From positions 930,001 to 994,000 of the forward strand of contig CANPUZ010000050.1 in NCBI GenBank assembly GCA_947579665.1: a DNA stretch of 64,000 nt, read 5' to 3'. Below the pieces are notes generated by a model, which worked only from the letters and a program-made list of their open reading frames with translations, ran no database searches and had not been told where the DNA came from. Shown one piece after another: positions 1-12,079 of this stretch. The DNA is from Sympetrum striolatum. Its lineage: Eukaryota > Arthropoda > Insecta > Odonata > Libellulidae. How positions within the stretch are numbered: position 1 is the first letter of the stretch; each line of letters starts with the position of its first letter. The position numbers and the translations under genes are program-made.

Positions 1-620
1 AAGTATTTATATGCACGAGTATGAATCGAGATACCGAATGATATCACAAAAATATAAAACTTCAATATGCGTATGTTTGTGGACGAAAATCTCGAAAAAT
101 AATACAGAAAGTTTATCCTTATCCATGTAATATATCGTCCTCTTTAATCATCAGCTTTATGGGCCTCGAGTATTTATACGGGATAACACATCGGATTCAA
201 CAATGGGATCGGTCGTCAGGGGGATTAGTTGTTTATAGCCTCGAATTTTCACGAAATGTTCGTATATTTCACCGATATACTCGCAAATCCGAATCGGCAG
301 TACGATTTTATGAATAAAATAAAAATCTTCGTCCAATTTTCTTTCTTTCAGTGCTTGTCTCGTTGAAGTGCGACTATTCCTTCTAATTTAATTTTGCGAA
401 AGAAATAAACTCTGCATGCGATGAAAATGAGTTTTACGAGTATTCTTTATGGAAAACTATCAGAGCGATCTGGGTTCGAACCCCGTCATATTGTGGAATG
501 AAAAGAAAACAGTGATTCCTTCCAGGTCGCAGAGGACACATGAATAAAGTTACAAGCGAATCGGACGAACGGTGTGGCCTCCAATCCAAGACAAACACAC
601 CCACGGAATTTCGATTTAAT
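1..620 (-). mobile_element. Helitron-family fragment
   Basis: Reads in the family order on the minus strand: a CCACACCGTTCGTCC region, GGGGTTCGAACCCAG (B-box-like), then TAATCCCCCTGACGACCGAT and CCCATTGTTGAATCC at about 195-235. The left end is cut by the window. Confidence 0.6.
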
Positions 621-1164
621 ATATATAGATGAGACTGTTTATTCCCTGAACTTTATGATATTATATGTCGTATATCATAAGGGAATATGTTTATATGTAT
701 CATCCATCGTAGCTTATCTTCAAAATTGTCGTCTTTGGAATCCCTCTCGTCACCATGGGAACCCTTTTCCTTCCCCAAACCAAAACACCAAAAGGGCATT
801 AAAAGTATCGAAACTGCCGACAACTTCTGGAAAGATCGCTTCCTATAGTCGCACTCAAAAACGCCATTAATTGCAAATGCTATTTTATTCGCAACTTAAA
901 ATAAGTTAAATTCCACCGTAGAATTAATCTCTTAACATCATTTGCTGACGAAAATATGGAAAAGTAAGCCGTCTTTATTGTTTAGAATCTTTTATAATTA
1001 TCACCGTTGTGTGTATTTTTACGATGTCAATTACTCCCTTAAGAGAAATACGCAGGAGAAGTTTTCGAACATTAATTTCATGCACTTCCCGACATAAGAT
1101 AGGATTATAAATTATAAGGGAGTCGTTAGAGGTGCAATTGAGTGTAAAATAAAGATATTTCTCT

Positions 1165-1480
1165 GCCCATAGTATCCTTGGTTCGACTCTGGACGACTCG
1201 AATCGCAAATCGTATAAGAAATGCATGTAAAGTTCGTTTTGATCGATTGCAGACGTTTTTTCTTTTGAAGAATTAAATCAGAAATAATGGTCGTACGAAA
1301 TCGAGACGAACACCAAAATAAAGGAAATTGAACAAAGATTCTTAATTTGGTCGTGGAATATCGCATTCGAGTCTTCATTGAGAGAATTCAGACGAAAATG
1401 ACGGAAAATTCGTTTAATTTCGTGGGCATAAACAATTCCCTAACGACGAAGTTGATTGTTGAACTCTCTTTATTGAAAAT
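1165..1480 (+). mobile_element. Helitron-family fragment
   Basis: GGTTCGACTCTGGACG, then TGTAAAGTTCGTTTTGATCG, GGTCGTACGAAATCGAGACG and CCCTAACGACGAAGTTGATT, in family order. Closely matched at 18720-19050 and, inverted, at 12080-12400. Confidence 0.6.
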
Positions 1481-2780
1481 ATACAAAGATTTACTAAATC
1501 TGTTCTAATAGTCAACATTAGATTTCAGTTCCAAGTTGTGAAAACTTTCAGTAAAGTAAAAACGTTTTTATTTTCTATTCAACTTTTGAAAAGTTATCGC
1601 AAAATAAGATATATTTAAAGCGATGATTGTTCATTTCTAACTCCGTTTTAAATGTTATTGACGCAAAATATCAAATAATACTATATCGTTCATTCGATTA
1701 TTTTAAACGCCGTTTCAAAGTTGTTGAAGATTATCAAAGATATAAAACGCTGTTTACTTCCTGGTTAAACTCCATTTTGAATTTTATTAACGCTTAAATT
1801 ATTAAATAAAACTACCTAAACTTAATTTTTACATCAATTTATTACTTTCGTTTACATTCATTTGTGTATTTACGCAGTTTAAAAAGTTATTACGTTTTAT
1901 AAAAGTGTATAATATTAAAACTTAATTGATAATTCGTTTATAAAACACCGTCTAAACGGGTTGCCGCTAAAAGCATATAATGAAACAACATCGTTCACTT
2001 GTTCATTTTTACGATTACGTCATCATCCCAAAACATCCGCCAAGTGTCAATCCGCAATGTTGGCAGCAGTGAGTTGGATTGCTTTGTCGTTTTCTTTTGC
2101 AAAGTTTTAGCGATAAAAAATATTAAATACATTAATTGAATTATACCGTTCGCTTAAATATGTTCCATCGTTGGCCATGTTTTTGCGATTAAAGTATAAA
2201 ACAAACTCATTTCATTTATTCCGCTTAGTATAGGTTGAGTACGCTTAAAATACGTTTAGTGCGCTTAGAATATGTTTATTGCGCTTAGGATTGATTGGGT
2301 ACGCTTAGAATATGTTTAGTCCGCTTAGAGTAGGTTGCTTATTTCACATTATTTAAAAAGTTATGAACGCAAAAATATTAAATAATATATATATATATAT
2401 ATATATATTGGTCGTATGTTTTATTGCGCATTGTATGAAAAGTTACTGCCTTTAAGAAAAACTAAATATAAATATGCTGTTTAGATGTTTATTTAACATT
2501 GTTGAAAGGGATTTTTGTCGCTAAGAATGTTAAATTAAAGTTCATTGTTGATTTATTTACGTTACACAGTTTAAAAAGTTACCGTCGCTATAATTATTAA
2601 ATAAAACTATGCGCTTCTTTTGTTCATTCAATGCTTTTAAGATTTGTTGTCCATTGAAATGTTTAATTAGAAGACATTGCCAATTTTTTTTTATTAACGC
2701 CGTTTAAATAGTCGTCGTATCTAAAGAAATATACCACAAATTAATAATATTCTTCATTTCTTTGTTTTGTATATTTTGAA
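1481..2780. repeat. Degenerate AT-rich tandem repeat region
   Basis: Many imperfect recurrences of AAAAGTTATTG, TTAAATAAAACTA and CGTTCATT-type words at irregular spacing. It includes a 20-25-bp minisatellite at 2220-2338 based on CGCTTAGAATATGTTTAG and an (AT)n run at 2384-2408. No gene seen. Confidence 0.5.
2010..2075 (+). repeat. 60-bp direct repeat, copy 1
   Basis: Shares AAGTGTCAATCCGCAATGTT and GGCAGCAGTGAGT with 2834-2897; each is preceded by a TTACGTCATC or ATACGTCATC motif (CRE-like TACGTCA). Confidence 0.6.
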
Positions 2781-2833
2781 AAGTCATTGTCGTTGAAGAT
2801 GGATTACGCGATCCTTCGCTTGCTTATGCTGCG

Positions 2834-3085
2834 AATACGTCATCGTCGCAAAACTTCCGTCAAGTGTCAATCCGCAATGTTGGCAGCAGTGAGTAGGGGA
2901 AAAAGAAATCCCGTTGTGGGGCGCTGTAAGGCGTTGCTGAGGAGGAGGGATTTGGCGGGAAAGCGGCTCCCGGTTGCTAAGGAGATGCGCCAATGGGGAG
3001 AGAAGAAAGGGATACACACAGAAAGGGTTTCTCTTATAAAACGAGTCATCCTCAATATAAGGGACGAAGTCAAGGCGTAACAATA
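2834..3085 (+). repeat. 60-bp direct repeat copy 2 and GC-richer tail
   Basis: The second copy of the 2010-2075 repeat continues into GC-richer sequence with open frames on both strands (plus 2787-3080; minus 3083-2784). A TTATAAAA box at 3034 could belong to a promoter or LTR. No protein is recognised, so the frames are probably fortuitous. Confidence 0.35.
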
Positions 3086-3214
3086 AAGTTTTCAGTACGC
3101 GTTAAAATGGATGACGTCATGATCTCAGTTGTCTCCTACCTCACGTATGGACTGTACTGATAGTGTTAAATGTATCAATATTGATTTAAATATACGCATA
3201 CATACATCATATAT

Positions 3215-3690
3215 ACTACTAAGCGGAGTCATCACTAACTAAGGAAATGCATCACATGCTCAGCGGAGTCATCACACATAATAAGCGGAGTCATCACTTA
3301 CTAAGCGGTTACATCACATACTCAGCGGTCGCATCATATATACTGAGCGCAGTCATCACTATCCATGCGAATACATACTAAGGAGGTCACCACTTACTCA
3401 GCGGAGTCATCATATATGCTAAGCGGAATCATCACATACTCAGCGGTCTCATCGTATATACTTAGCATAGTCATCACATGTACCAAGCGAAGTAATCACG
3501 TACACCTCATAATATGCAATAAACGGGGTCATAAGTTACTCAGTGCAAACGTAAAATATAACTAGCGAATTTATAGCGAACCAAGCGGAGTCATCACAAA
3601 CTCAGCGGACTCAGCGTATATGGCAAGCGGAGTCATCATATGAATTCAGCATAGTCATCACACGTTCACAGAACTCATACTAAGCCAAGT
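3215..3690. repeat. Minisatellite, AGCGGAGTCATCAC unit
   Basis: More than a dozen imperfect units of roughly 20-30 bp, each with AGCGGAGTCATCA and an ATACTA-type linker. The same unit appears in the opposite orientation at 5205-5530. Confidence 0.8.
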
Positions 3691-4189
3691 CTTACTAGCT
3701 TTAACATCGAAATTCACAGTTTTGGTGGGAGACCCGTGTTCGAATCCCGGCACCATCAGACATGTTCCTATCAATTTTTCCCTTATTATCGTTACGTATT
3801 GCTAATGTGTCAATGTTGTTACTTTTACTCAATAGTAAAGCGAAGTTCAGAACAATTTACGGGTTAAAATGGACGAAAGTTGTGTTATAAGCGTTCGCAT
3901 CACCTGGATGATAAACACATCGATAATAAATATGAAAAAACCACGTAAATCCAGCGAACCGACTTCACGTATTCCGTGGGTTATCTTTGTACTGCGCCAA
4001 GCATTATCATTTGATTGATGAGCTATTAGTGGTGTTTACCTCTATAATGCATTTTAATAATCACTCTCGTATAATAACAAATGCGCGTCACTTTTATCCA
4101 AAGCCATCCTTTTGTATTCGTTTTTTTGGTTTTCTCAGAAAACTCATAAGGAGGGTTGGTTTTTGTCCTTTGCAGACCTTTTTGGTTTT

Positions 4190-4400
4190 GCAGATTTAAA
4201 TAGGAGATAATGGTTTTGCGAAGTCGAGTTAAGTACCAAAAGAAAGGAAATTAAATGCAGGTCCTTATTTTGGTCGCGTTTTATCATTTTGGAATCTGTA
4301 TTGAGACAATTTGGACGGTAAAGACGAAAGTTTAGTAAAATTTAGTCGTTGTGAACTGCCAGTTTCCCCTGACGACCGAGGCAGTTGTTGAAGTGACGAG
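4190..4400 (+). mobile_element. Helitron-family fragment
   Basis: GATAATGGTTTTGCGAAGTC, GTACCAAAAGAAAGGAAATT, TTTTGGTCGCG and CCCCTGACGACCGAGGC in family order. Ends missing. Confidence 0.55.
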
Positions 4401-4419
4401 TGATTGAGTTTATTAGCTC

Positions 4420-4640
4420 TGGTGGGATAGGATGTGGAATGGATGCAATTACGCGGTCATTCCGCTCTCATTGTACCTTAATGAAGAATTAAAGGGAAAA
4501 AAACCTCACTCCTCATCCATCCTAGTATACCTCATTACCCCCAAATAGTTTTAAGGTGGCCATTTTAACGGGAGGCATGAGGTATCGAACCAAGCCTATG
4601 AACTGAATACCTTTAAAGAGAGAGGTGGCAACTACGGTAT
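4420..4640 (+). repeat. Interspersed repeat with CCTCACTCCTCATC motif
   Basis: ACCTCACTCCTCATCC, ATACCTCATT and a later GAATACCTTTAA-type block recur in order at about 20880-21055. Class unknown. Confidence 0.45.
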
Positions 4641-5204
4641 TTAACTGCTAAACAAAACTGCTAACGATATTTAACAGATAAACAAAACTGCTACCGTTAT
4701 ATAAATGATAAACAGAAAAATCGACGATATTTAGCTGCTAAAACGTCCATAGACGATAAAATTAGAGGCTATTTACGTTAAAAAATGCAAAGATGAAGAG
4801 AAAAGTAGAAAAGATAAAGAGTTAATGAGGGAACGAGGTCTTAAAGGTGAGGAGATGACGTCATAATTAAGGAGGACAAAAGAAAGACGGAATTGCATCA
4901 GGGGAAGGCAATGAAAAGGCAGTTTGGAATTAAAAGTCGTAATTTTTCGATTAAAAGCGACTTCTTGAAGATGCGAAAAGAGATAAATGAAGGAGATTAA
5001 AGAAAGGGTTGATGATTTTGGGGATATGATAAATATCCAATTGCGTGTTATATTGTGCAAGGAGGGATTTTTATGAGGAAATATTTGCGTCACTTTCGCG
5101 AAATTGTGCTAACAATGGTTGCCTTGCTAAATTAAAGAAAAAAAAAGAAAAAATGGAAGAATAAAAAGATCGCTTTTTCAAATTTTTATTTGTTTACGAT
5201 GAGA

Positions 5205-5530
5205 TCGCTGAGTAAGTGATGACTCCGCATTGTATATGTGTTGAGCCCGCTTAGTAAGTGATGACTCCGCTTAGTATGTGTGTTGAGCTCGCTGAGTAAG
5301 TGATGACTCCGCTTAGTATGTGTGTTGAGCCCGCTGAGCATGTGATGTAATATCTCATTATATACACGCTTAGTGTATATAATGAGTCCACCAAGTATAT
5401 TATTGATACTATTAGTTAGTGATGAATTCGCTGAGTATATTTTGCAAGACCGCTAAATAAGTGATGACTCCGCTTAGTGTATGTGATGACTCCGCTTAGT
5501 ATTTATGATGAGACCGCTGAGTATGTGTTG
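5205..5530. repeat. Minisatellite, GTGATGACTCCGCTTAGTA unit
   Basis: Imperfect tandem units carrying GATGACTCCGCTTAGTATG alternating with GAGCCCGCTGAGTA. Inverse complement of the array at 3215-3690. Confidence 0.8.
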
Positions 5531-6490
5531 TATGAGGAAGTGCCTTTTTGAAAGAAGAAATAGATTCACTCGTCGAATGGTTGATAAATCACCAATCGTG
5601 ACCTTTAAAAAGAGTGAATTTATTCACTATAAAGTGGGGAACGTGGTTGTTTATAAACAAAAAATAATTTATATTTTACGCAAAATCCATGCAATACATA
5701 GGCATCCGAGAATATTAGCAACGGCGAATATTATAAAAGATACTTAAAATTCCGTGCAGTTATTGCTTTAGTTGCCAAGGGAACATTTGTTATTCATAAA
5801 CAAGAAAATACGTATTTTTTCGTATGTTCCACACAAAATCTATCTAATGTACAAGTTTAAAGGTGAATATTATGTGGAAATTCATATATTTATGCTAATT
5901 CGATACTCATTTGTTTGAGGTCGTCATTATCTCGTAAAGAACGCATTTTTCATATTTGTAACTTTTTCTCTCTCTTCCAACGCCCCCCATGGAATCAGGA
6001 GACGTTTTAGGAACGCCAAATCCGCATATATATGTATGTATGTATTAGTACGCTTTCATAAATGCATTTATGTACACGCATTTCCCCTCAGGGAGGCGAG
6101 ATTACTGCTAACGCGATTCTGATTGCACTTCATAATAGACCTTCTTTTTTTTTGGATTCGAGAGGAGACAAAAAAGCATCGGGATCCGTCCTCTGAACAT
6201 CTGTTGGGCGGACGAGGTACCCGGAGACAAAGGAATGCCGAATTTGATTCGGGTAAACGCTAAATGACTCGCGAAAACGTTTTTGCCAAATTAAGTGAAA
6301 GTAATATTTGCGAAAATCGTCGTATTTTGCGATGTGTATAAAGCTGTATCGTTCTTGAATGTAGTAAATTATGAGATATCGATCAATATCGAAATTCGTA
6401 ATGAATTATTATGTACGAAAAAAGATTAAAAACTAATAAGTCATTGGAATTTAATCCAACGTTAAAAAGATTCACAGGGAAATGTAAATA
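5531..6490. other. No recognised feature
   Basis: AT-rich; an 80-codon open frame at 5505-5747 starts inside the minisatellite and is likely chance. Confidence 0.4.
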
Positions 6491-7070
6491 TTTTCATTTG
6501 AACGTTAAATTGTCAACGGGGGGTAAAAAAGTAGATTAAATTCTATAGTTGTTGATCGTGCAATGAGTAAATACCCTTTAATTATACACAACTTTGATCC
6601 CATTCTATTCCATACAATATAATATGCATGGATTCAACAATGGGATCGGTCGTCAGGGGGACTGCTTGTTTACAACTTCGAAATTTTGGATATTTTACGC
6701 GTATTTTATCGAATTTCTCAAAAATCCGATTCGAAAACAATATTCCACGACAATAATAAGAATCTTTGTTCAATTTCCTATCTTTTGGTGCTTGTCTCTA
6801 CTCAGTAAGACTATTCCTTCTTATTAAATTCTTAAAAAGAAATAAAGCGTGCATACGACAAAAGTGAAGTTTACGTGTATTTCTTATGAAAATCTCTCTG
6901 AGCGATTTCGGTTCGAAGCCAAAAAGATTATAGATTAGAAATGCCACACCACTTTCTTCCTAATCTCAGAGAATACGTGAATAAAACTTTGAAGCGAATC
7001 GGGCGAACGGTGTTGAGTCCAAACAAAGAAAAACACACAGAATGTCACCTTCATATCTATCTACTAATTA
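6490..7070 (-). mobile_element. Helitron-family copy (3' end near 6510)
   Basis: Minus-strand order is kept: GGTTCGAA-like block (about 6910), GACAAGCACCAAAAGATAGG, AGTCCCCCTGACGACCGATC, CCCATTGTTGAATCCATGCA, AATTAAAGGGTATTTACTCA. TGTCAACGGGG at 6509-6520 is the remains of the terminal hairpin. Confidence 0.65.
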
Positions 7071-7490
7071 TAGATGCTTCTCCGGATTCATTCATATATT
7101 CATATAGATAGATAGATAGGATACTAATTCACAGGCTAAACCACAAGCGTCATTGACTGAAAATTTTTATGACGTATTGGCCATAACGTGTAACTTCCAG
7201 GAAAATTGCGATTTTGAACCTCAGTGTCATGAGTTTGATTCCAGAGGGCCTCAAAATCCCGATTTTTCCCGTTTGAATGCATTGCTTTGAATTTCGGGAA
7301 ATTTTTAAAAATACTTCTCGGATAGCTAGAGAATTTAAACTCAAGGAGCATATATTTATGGTCATGATCTATCGAAAAAATTAATAAATTTTACAGAAAG
7401 TATCCTGGGTTCGATGCTAGGACGATGCAAAATCTGTAATTTAAAATACATTGAGGTAGTTTTTCATTATTTATTTTGATGCACTATTAA
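7070..7490 (+). repeat. Interspersed repeat with two tRNA-like T-loop motifs
   Basis: Contains GAGTTTGATTCCAGAGGGCC and CTGGGTTCGATGCTAGG. An inverted copy with the same order lies at 16555-16985 and a shorter one at 10785-10985. A further CGGGTTCGATGCCGGGC occurs at 7702. Confidence 0.6.
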
Positions 7491-7929
7491 GACTAACATT
7501 TTGATAATAATTATTATATAAGACCGTACTGCTCCTGGGTTCGATGCCGGGGCACATTAAAATTTCTCTCATAAGGAATATATGGGAAAAGTAGGACGTC
7601 GTTTGAGGCAGTTGCAGCCAATATTTCTGCTTGAATTTTCACACATAGTTAGAGATGGTGATCTTCTGTTGTGCTGCATAGAAAGTATCACCAGAAAGAC
7701 CCGGGTTCGATGCCGGGCGGTAAACATATCTCCCATTTAAAACATATTGGTTGAATTATGATATATAAATGATTGTTTTGCTTGGTGATGATTACTCTAT
7801 GGAGATGAATTATTTATTCTTACCCCAAATTAAACCATTTGCTTGCAGTATACAAGCAGCATTTTACTTGTAAAGTGTACTAGTTCTTATTGGTCATTAA
7901 TTTAACGTCTAATCTCATAGAGAAATATG

Positions 7930-8115
7930 CATGAGCTCGGATTCAACAATCGCCTTGGTCGTCATGGAAACTAGTTGTTCACTACGACGAAATAATTCGT
8001 AAAGTTAATATATTTTGCCATTTTTTATCAATTACGATTGGAAACGTACATTTCCTGACCAAAATATGAATCTACATTGAATTTCCGTTCTTTACGCGGT
8101 ATTTATGTAGTTAGT
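7930..8115 (-). mobile_element. Helitron-family fragment
   Basis: GGATTCAACAATCG and GGTCGTCATGGAAACTAGTT mark the family's tail in reverse orientation; ends missing. Confidence 0.45.
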
Positions 8116-8404
8116 TTTTGTTTAAAGTGAAAATAAATAACATTTGTATGGGTCTCTATGGAGTTATTGTATTGTTGAAACTAGGTAAGCGTCGTTTTGG
8201 TAATAAAGCACGCTTTTAGCTTGGAGGCCATTCTGTTGCAACATTGACAAGTTGTTACTAATCGGCACGCGTATTGATGCATATTATTTTGCGATGGATG
8301 ATTGATTTTCTGTGATACTCAAAAGCGTTGAATTTACTGCAATTTCATGAGGAGATTTTAGTATCAGATTAAAATATAAGTTAGTGTAAAATACTATTTC
8401 ATTA

Positions 8405-9545
8405 CGTCAGTCAGATTACGTTAAGCGGAGTGATAGTAAACGAAGGAGAGATATCAAAGCGATAAATCATAAACAAAGCGTATAAATCGTAAACTAAGCG
8501 TAGAAATCGTAAACTAAGCTTAGAAATCATAAACAAAAAGTAAAAATCGTTAACTAAGCGTGGAAATCATAACTAAAGCGAAGAATTCGTAAAAAAATTT
8601 GTAAAGCGTAATAAATCATAATCAAAGCGTAAACAAAGCGTCAAAATAATAAAAATAGCGAAAAAAATCCTAAAAAAATCGTAAACGAAGCATAAACAAA
8701 GCGTATAAATCATAAAAAATTGCGTAACTAAGCGTAAAAAATCGTATTCAAAGCGTAAGCAAAACGTCGAAATAATAAACACAGAAAAAAATCATAAACA
8801 AATCGTAAACGAAGCATAAAAAAAGCGTATAAATCATAAACAAAGCGTATAAATCATAAAAAAATCGTAAACGAAGCAAAAACAAAACGTAGAAATCATA
8901 AACAAATCGTAAACGAAGCAAAAACAAAGCGTATAAATCATAAAAAATTGCGTAACTAAGCGTAAAAAATCGTATTCAAAGCGTAAGCAAAACGTCGAAA
9001 TAATAAACACAGAAAAAAATCATAAACAAATCGTAAACGAAGCATAAAAAAAGCGTATAAATCATAAACAAAGCGTAGAAATCCTAAACAAATCGTAAAC
9101 GAAGCAAAAACAAAACGTAGAAATCATAAACAAATCGTAAACGAAGCAAAAACAAAGCGTAGAAATCATAAAAAAATCGTAAACGAAGCAAAAACAAAGC
9201 GTAGAAATCATAAACAAATCGTAAACGAAGAAAAACAAAGCGTAGAAATCATAATAAATAGCGTAAAATCGTAATTAAAGCGTAACCAAAGCGACGATAC
9301 AATAAAAAAGCGTATAAATCATAAACAAACCATAAACGAAGCATAAACGAAGCATAAACAAAGCGTAGAAATCATAAAAAATAGCGTTAAAAAATCGTAT
9401 GCAAAGCGTAAAAATAACGACGAAATAATAAACAAAGCGTAAAAATCGTAAGCATAGCGTAAAAAAATCATAAATCGTAAACAAAGCGTAAAGAAATCGT
9501 AGAAATCGTAAAAAAATCGTTAACAAAGCGTAAAATTAATAAAGA
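8405..9545. repeat. 1.1-kb AT-rich minisatellite (AAGCGTAGAAATCATAAAC unit)
   Basis: Dozens of 18-22-bp units built from AAACAAAGCGTA, AAATCATAAAC and AAATCGTAAACGAAGC. Higher-order copies are visible: the block at 8700-8830 recurs almost unchanged at 8935-9060. Open frames here (for example minus 9526-9275, poly-Phe/Leu) are translation of the repeat. Confidence 0.85.
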
Positions 9546-9951
9546 AGTAGAGGCTTTAAATAGAATACTATAAATGTATTTCGATAAGCGACTCATAAAC
9601 CAATCAAATCAAAAATTGGACGTATACAACACAAACGCAAGAACAAAGACGTGAATTCCATTTTAAGAGACTCTGAGATGGATATTTTCTTCAAACTCAG
9701 TGGAAGACGAGCGTTATTATCGTTCCGCCATGTTTAATATCGCTTCTCATTTGTTTCTCCCATAATTCCGTTCGAATGGCGGAAATATCTTTTGCGCGGG
9801 AAGGAAGTCTCCTTTGGGAATATTCTCCCCCTTCCCTCTTATGAAAAGATATCTTCCCTCCATTTGTGCATTTATTATTCAAAAGGAACAGACAAATATC
9901 ATCTCTCGAGCTTAAAATTCCGAATCTTAAAAGCGGCTCGGGAGATGGATG

Positions 9952-10060
9952 GTGGCTCGCGAGCCACACCTGAAAAAACCGTGTGGCTCGCGAGCAACGT
10001 GGGTATGATACAAGTGACTCGCGAGCCACTTGGGTATAATAAGAGTGGCTCGCGAGCCAC
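9952..10060. repeat. 31-bp-period array of a 16-bp palindrome
   Basis: GTGGCTCGCGAGCCAC occurs at 9952, 9983, 10014 and 10045, exactly 31 bp apart. Copies 1 and 4 are perfect palindromes; copies 2 and 3 have one mismatch each. The 15-bp linkers are related but vary. No gene nearby. Confidence 0.85.
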
Positions 10061-10329
10061 GTTGTGGTCATTAGTTAAGAGTACATAATTCTGTCAAAAA
10101 TTCAGGGACATTCGGGACACGACTAGGAATTTATCGAGACGTTTAAGGGACAATGCTCCAGTTCAGTTATTATAGTTGTTAGGAGCACAAGAATAACTAT
10201 TGCATTCGCTATTTCTATCAATTTCAAAAAAATAGGACTCTATCTCAGAAAGTGATTGTCTTAGAGCTACGAGACGAACTGCGTTTTGTTTCTTGCAAGT
10301 TGAAACCTCTAGGTCAACTGTTCTCATCA

Positions 10330-10776
10330 CTGGAAAGGTCCGGGTTCGAACCCAGGACTCCATTTTAGGTTTCCATAAGGAATAAACGTAAAATTCGTTT
10401 TTGAACGTTGCAGCCTCGTCTTCATTTGCAGAATTTAATTGGAAATAGTGGTCCTATAAAGTCGAGACATTTACCAAAAGAAAGGAAATTGAATGTAGAA
10501 TCTTATTATGGTCGTGGAATATTGTTATCGATTCGAAATTACGAGAGTTTTTACAAAATACGCGTGAATTTTCCAATATTTCGAAGTTGTAAACAACTCA
10601 TCCCCCTGACGACCGATCCCATTGTTGAATCCATGCATTTCTCTGTATATAATAGAATGGGGTTTTAGTTGTGTATAATTAAATGGTATTTACTCACTTT
10701 AATGACCGACAACTTGAGTTTAATCTACTTCTATATTCCCCAAATGAGAATCAACGGGCACCTCAGCTATTTTGCT
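10330..10776 (+). mobile_element. Helitron-family copy with degraded 3' end
   Basis: CGGGTTCGAACCCAGG at 10340, then the standard internal order, and a 3' end CCCCAAATGAGAATCAACGG with CTCAGCTA instead of CTTCAGCTAG near 10776. Confidence 0.6.
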
Positions 10777-10784
10777 GTAATTAA

Positions 10785-10985
10785 CTCGGAAATATCCCGA
10801 AAAAATTCAAAAAAAAACCGCAATGCATATAATCGTGATATTTGGGCCCTCTTGGCATCGAACCCATGATAGCGAGGGTCAAAATCACAATTAATCTTCC
10901 GGTAACTTTCGGTTTCGGTAACTTTCTGCGGCCAGTACTTCGTGAGAATTTCTAGTCAGTGACACTTGTGGAACATGGTTACAAC
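10785..10985 (-). repeat. Partial copy of the 7070-7490 repeat
   Basis: GGGCCCTCTTGGCATCGAACCC and the following block match the inverted copy at 16555-16985. Confidence 0.5.
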
Positions 10986-10995
10986 TCGTATCCTA

Positions 10996-11560
10996 TCTTA
11001 TATATAAATAAAAATTCAGCATGCGTGTGTTTTTGACCGCAAAACTCGAAAACCACTCGGTAGATTGACTTGAAATTTTAACACAACGTTGTACTTGAAT
11101 AGGAAAGTGATTCTACTGTGATAAATGTTGTCATTTCCTCTTCGGTTCAATCCCAGACGAGCTATTTCCATGAGGAATGCACGTAAAGTTCGTTTTGCCG
11201 CTGCAGGCTTCGTTTCTTTCGCAAAATTAAATTAGAAAGAACGGTCATACGAGATTGAGATAAGCACCAAAAGAAGGAAAAATAAATGAGAAATCTCATT
11301 TTGGTCGTGTTTTATAGTTTTCGAATCGAATTATCGAGATTTTCCGCGAAATAAATGAATTTTTTTGTGAATTTTGAGGTTGTAAACAGCCAGTCCCCCT
11401 GACGACCGAATTGATTGTTCAATCCATGCATATTTTCCTGTATAGAATAGAATGGAATTTCAGTTGTGTATAATTAAAGGGTATTTACTCATTTTACGAA
11501 CGACAACTTGAATTCATTCTACTTATATATATTCCCCGTTAAGGAGGACTATTCAACTAG
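10996..11560 (+). mobile_element. Helitron-family copy, about 565 bp
   Basis: Starts A|TCTTATATATAAATAAAA and carries GGTTCAATCCCAGACG, GCACCAAAAGAAGGAAA and CCCCCTGACGACCGAATTG. The last bases CAACTAG|T fit a CTAG terminus, but the hairpin is damaged (CCCCGTTAAGG). Confidence 0.55.
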
Positions 11561-11571
11561 TTCAGTGATAA

Positions 11572-12036
11572 ATTAATGCCTCAACTGATCAAAAAGATAT
11601 TGATTTAGTTGAGAATTTCGTATTATCCTGGAATTTTATGCGTCGCGGAAATGTATTTCTGGACACCGGGACTTTCAGTCCAGGACAAATAGAGGATAAC
11701 CCATATTTCTACTTAGAATTTGACAATATGCTATTTGCAGCAGAAATTAATTCTCCAACTGGAAACAAGGAAATCAACTTATATATGCATACATATAAAT
11801 GTGTATGTTGTATGGAATGCTGTGACGTAGACCACCTCAGACATGAGCAAGTTTATGGCGAACATTTCTGTGTATTCCACACAATTCCACAATTAACAGC
11901 AACTGTATATACCAACCACAGTGTATTATCTGTTAAATCTTTGCAGCAATCCATTTTCAATAGTTTACCTATGATTTCCTCATGTAGAAACCTAACCGTC
12001 AAAAATGAGGGAATTAAAATGAATTTAGTCTCCTGA
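11572..12036 (+). other. Open frame of 154 codons, unassigned
   Basis: The frame is open from 11572; the first ATG is at 11638 (132 codons to the stop at 12034). It begins just after a Helitron end. It contains a Cys-rich stretch CVCCMECCDVDHLRHE. It is the longest frame in the left half outside repeats, but I see no domain, no clear splice sites and no second copy. It could be a gene fragment captured by a transposon, or chance. Confidence 0.2.
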
Positions 12037-12079
12037 AATATAAATAATTTCGATACGGAGATCTTTGGAAATATGTTAG

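Noticed and set aside
7660..7740. tRNA gene suggested by CGGGTTCGATGCCGGGC
   Set aside because: Only the T-arm-like motif is present; no acceptor stem, D-arm A box or anticodon arm could be folded. The motif recurs in repeats.
9952..10060. CRISPR-like pattern: 16-bp repeats with 15-bp spacers
   Set aside because: Eukaryotic context, spacers are similar to one another, repeats too short, no cas genes. It is a small tandem array.
9697..10071. 124-codon minus-strand frame across the palindrome array
   Set aside because: Its repeated WLASH/SRAT residues are just translation of the 31-bp repeat.
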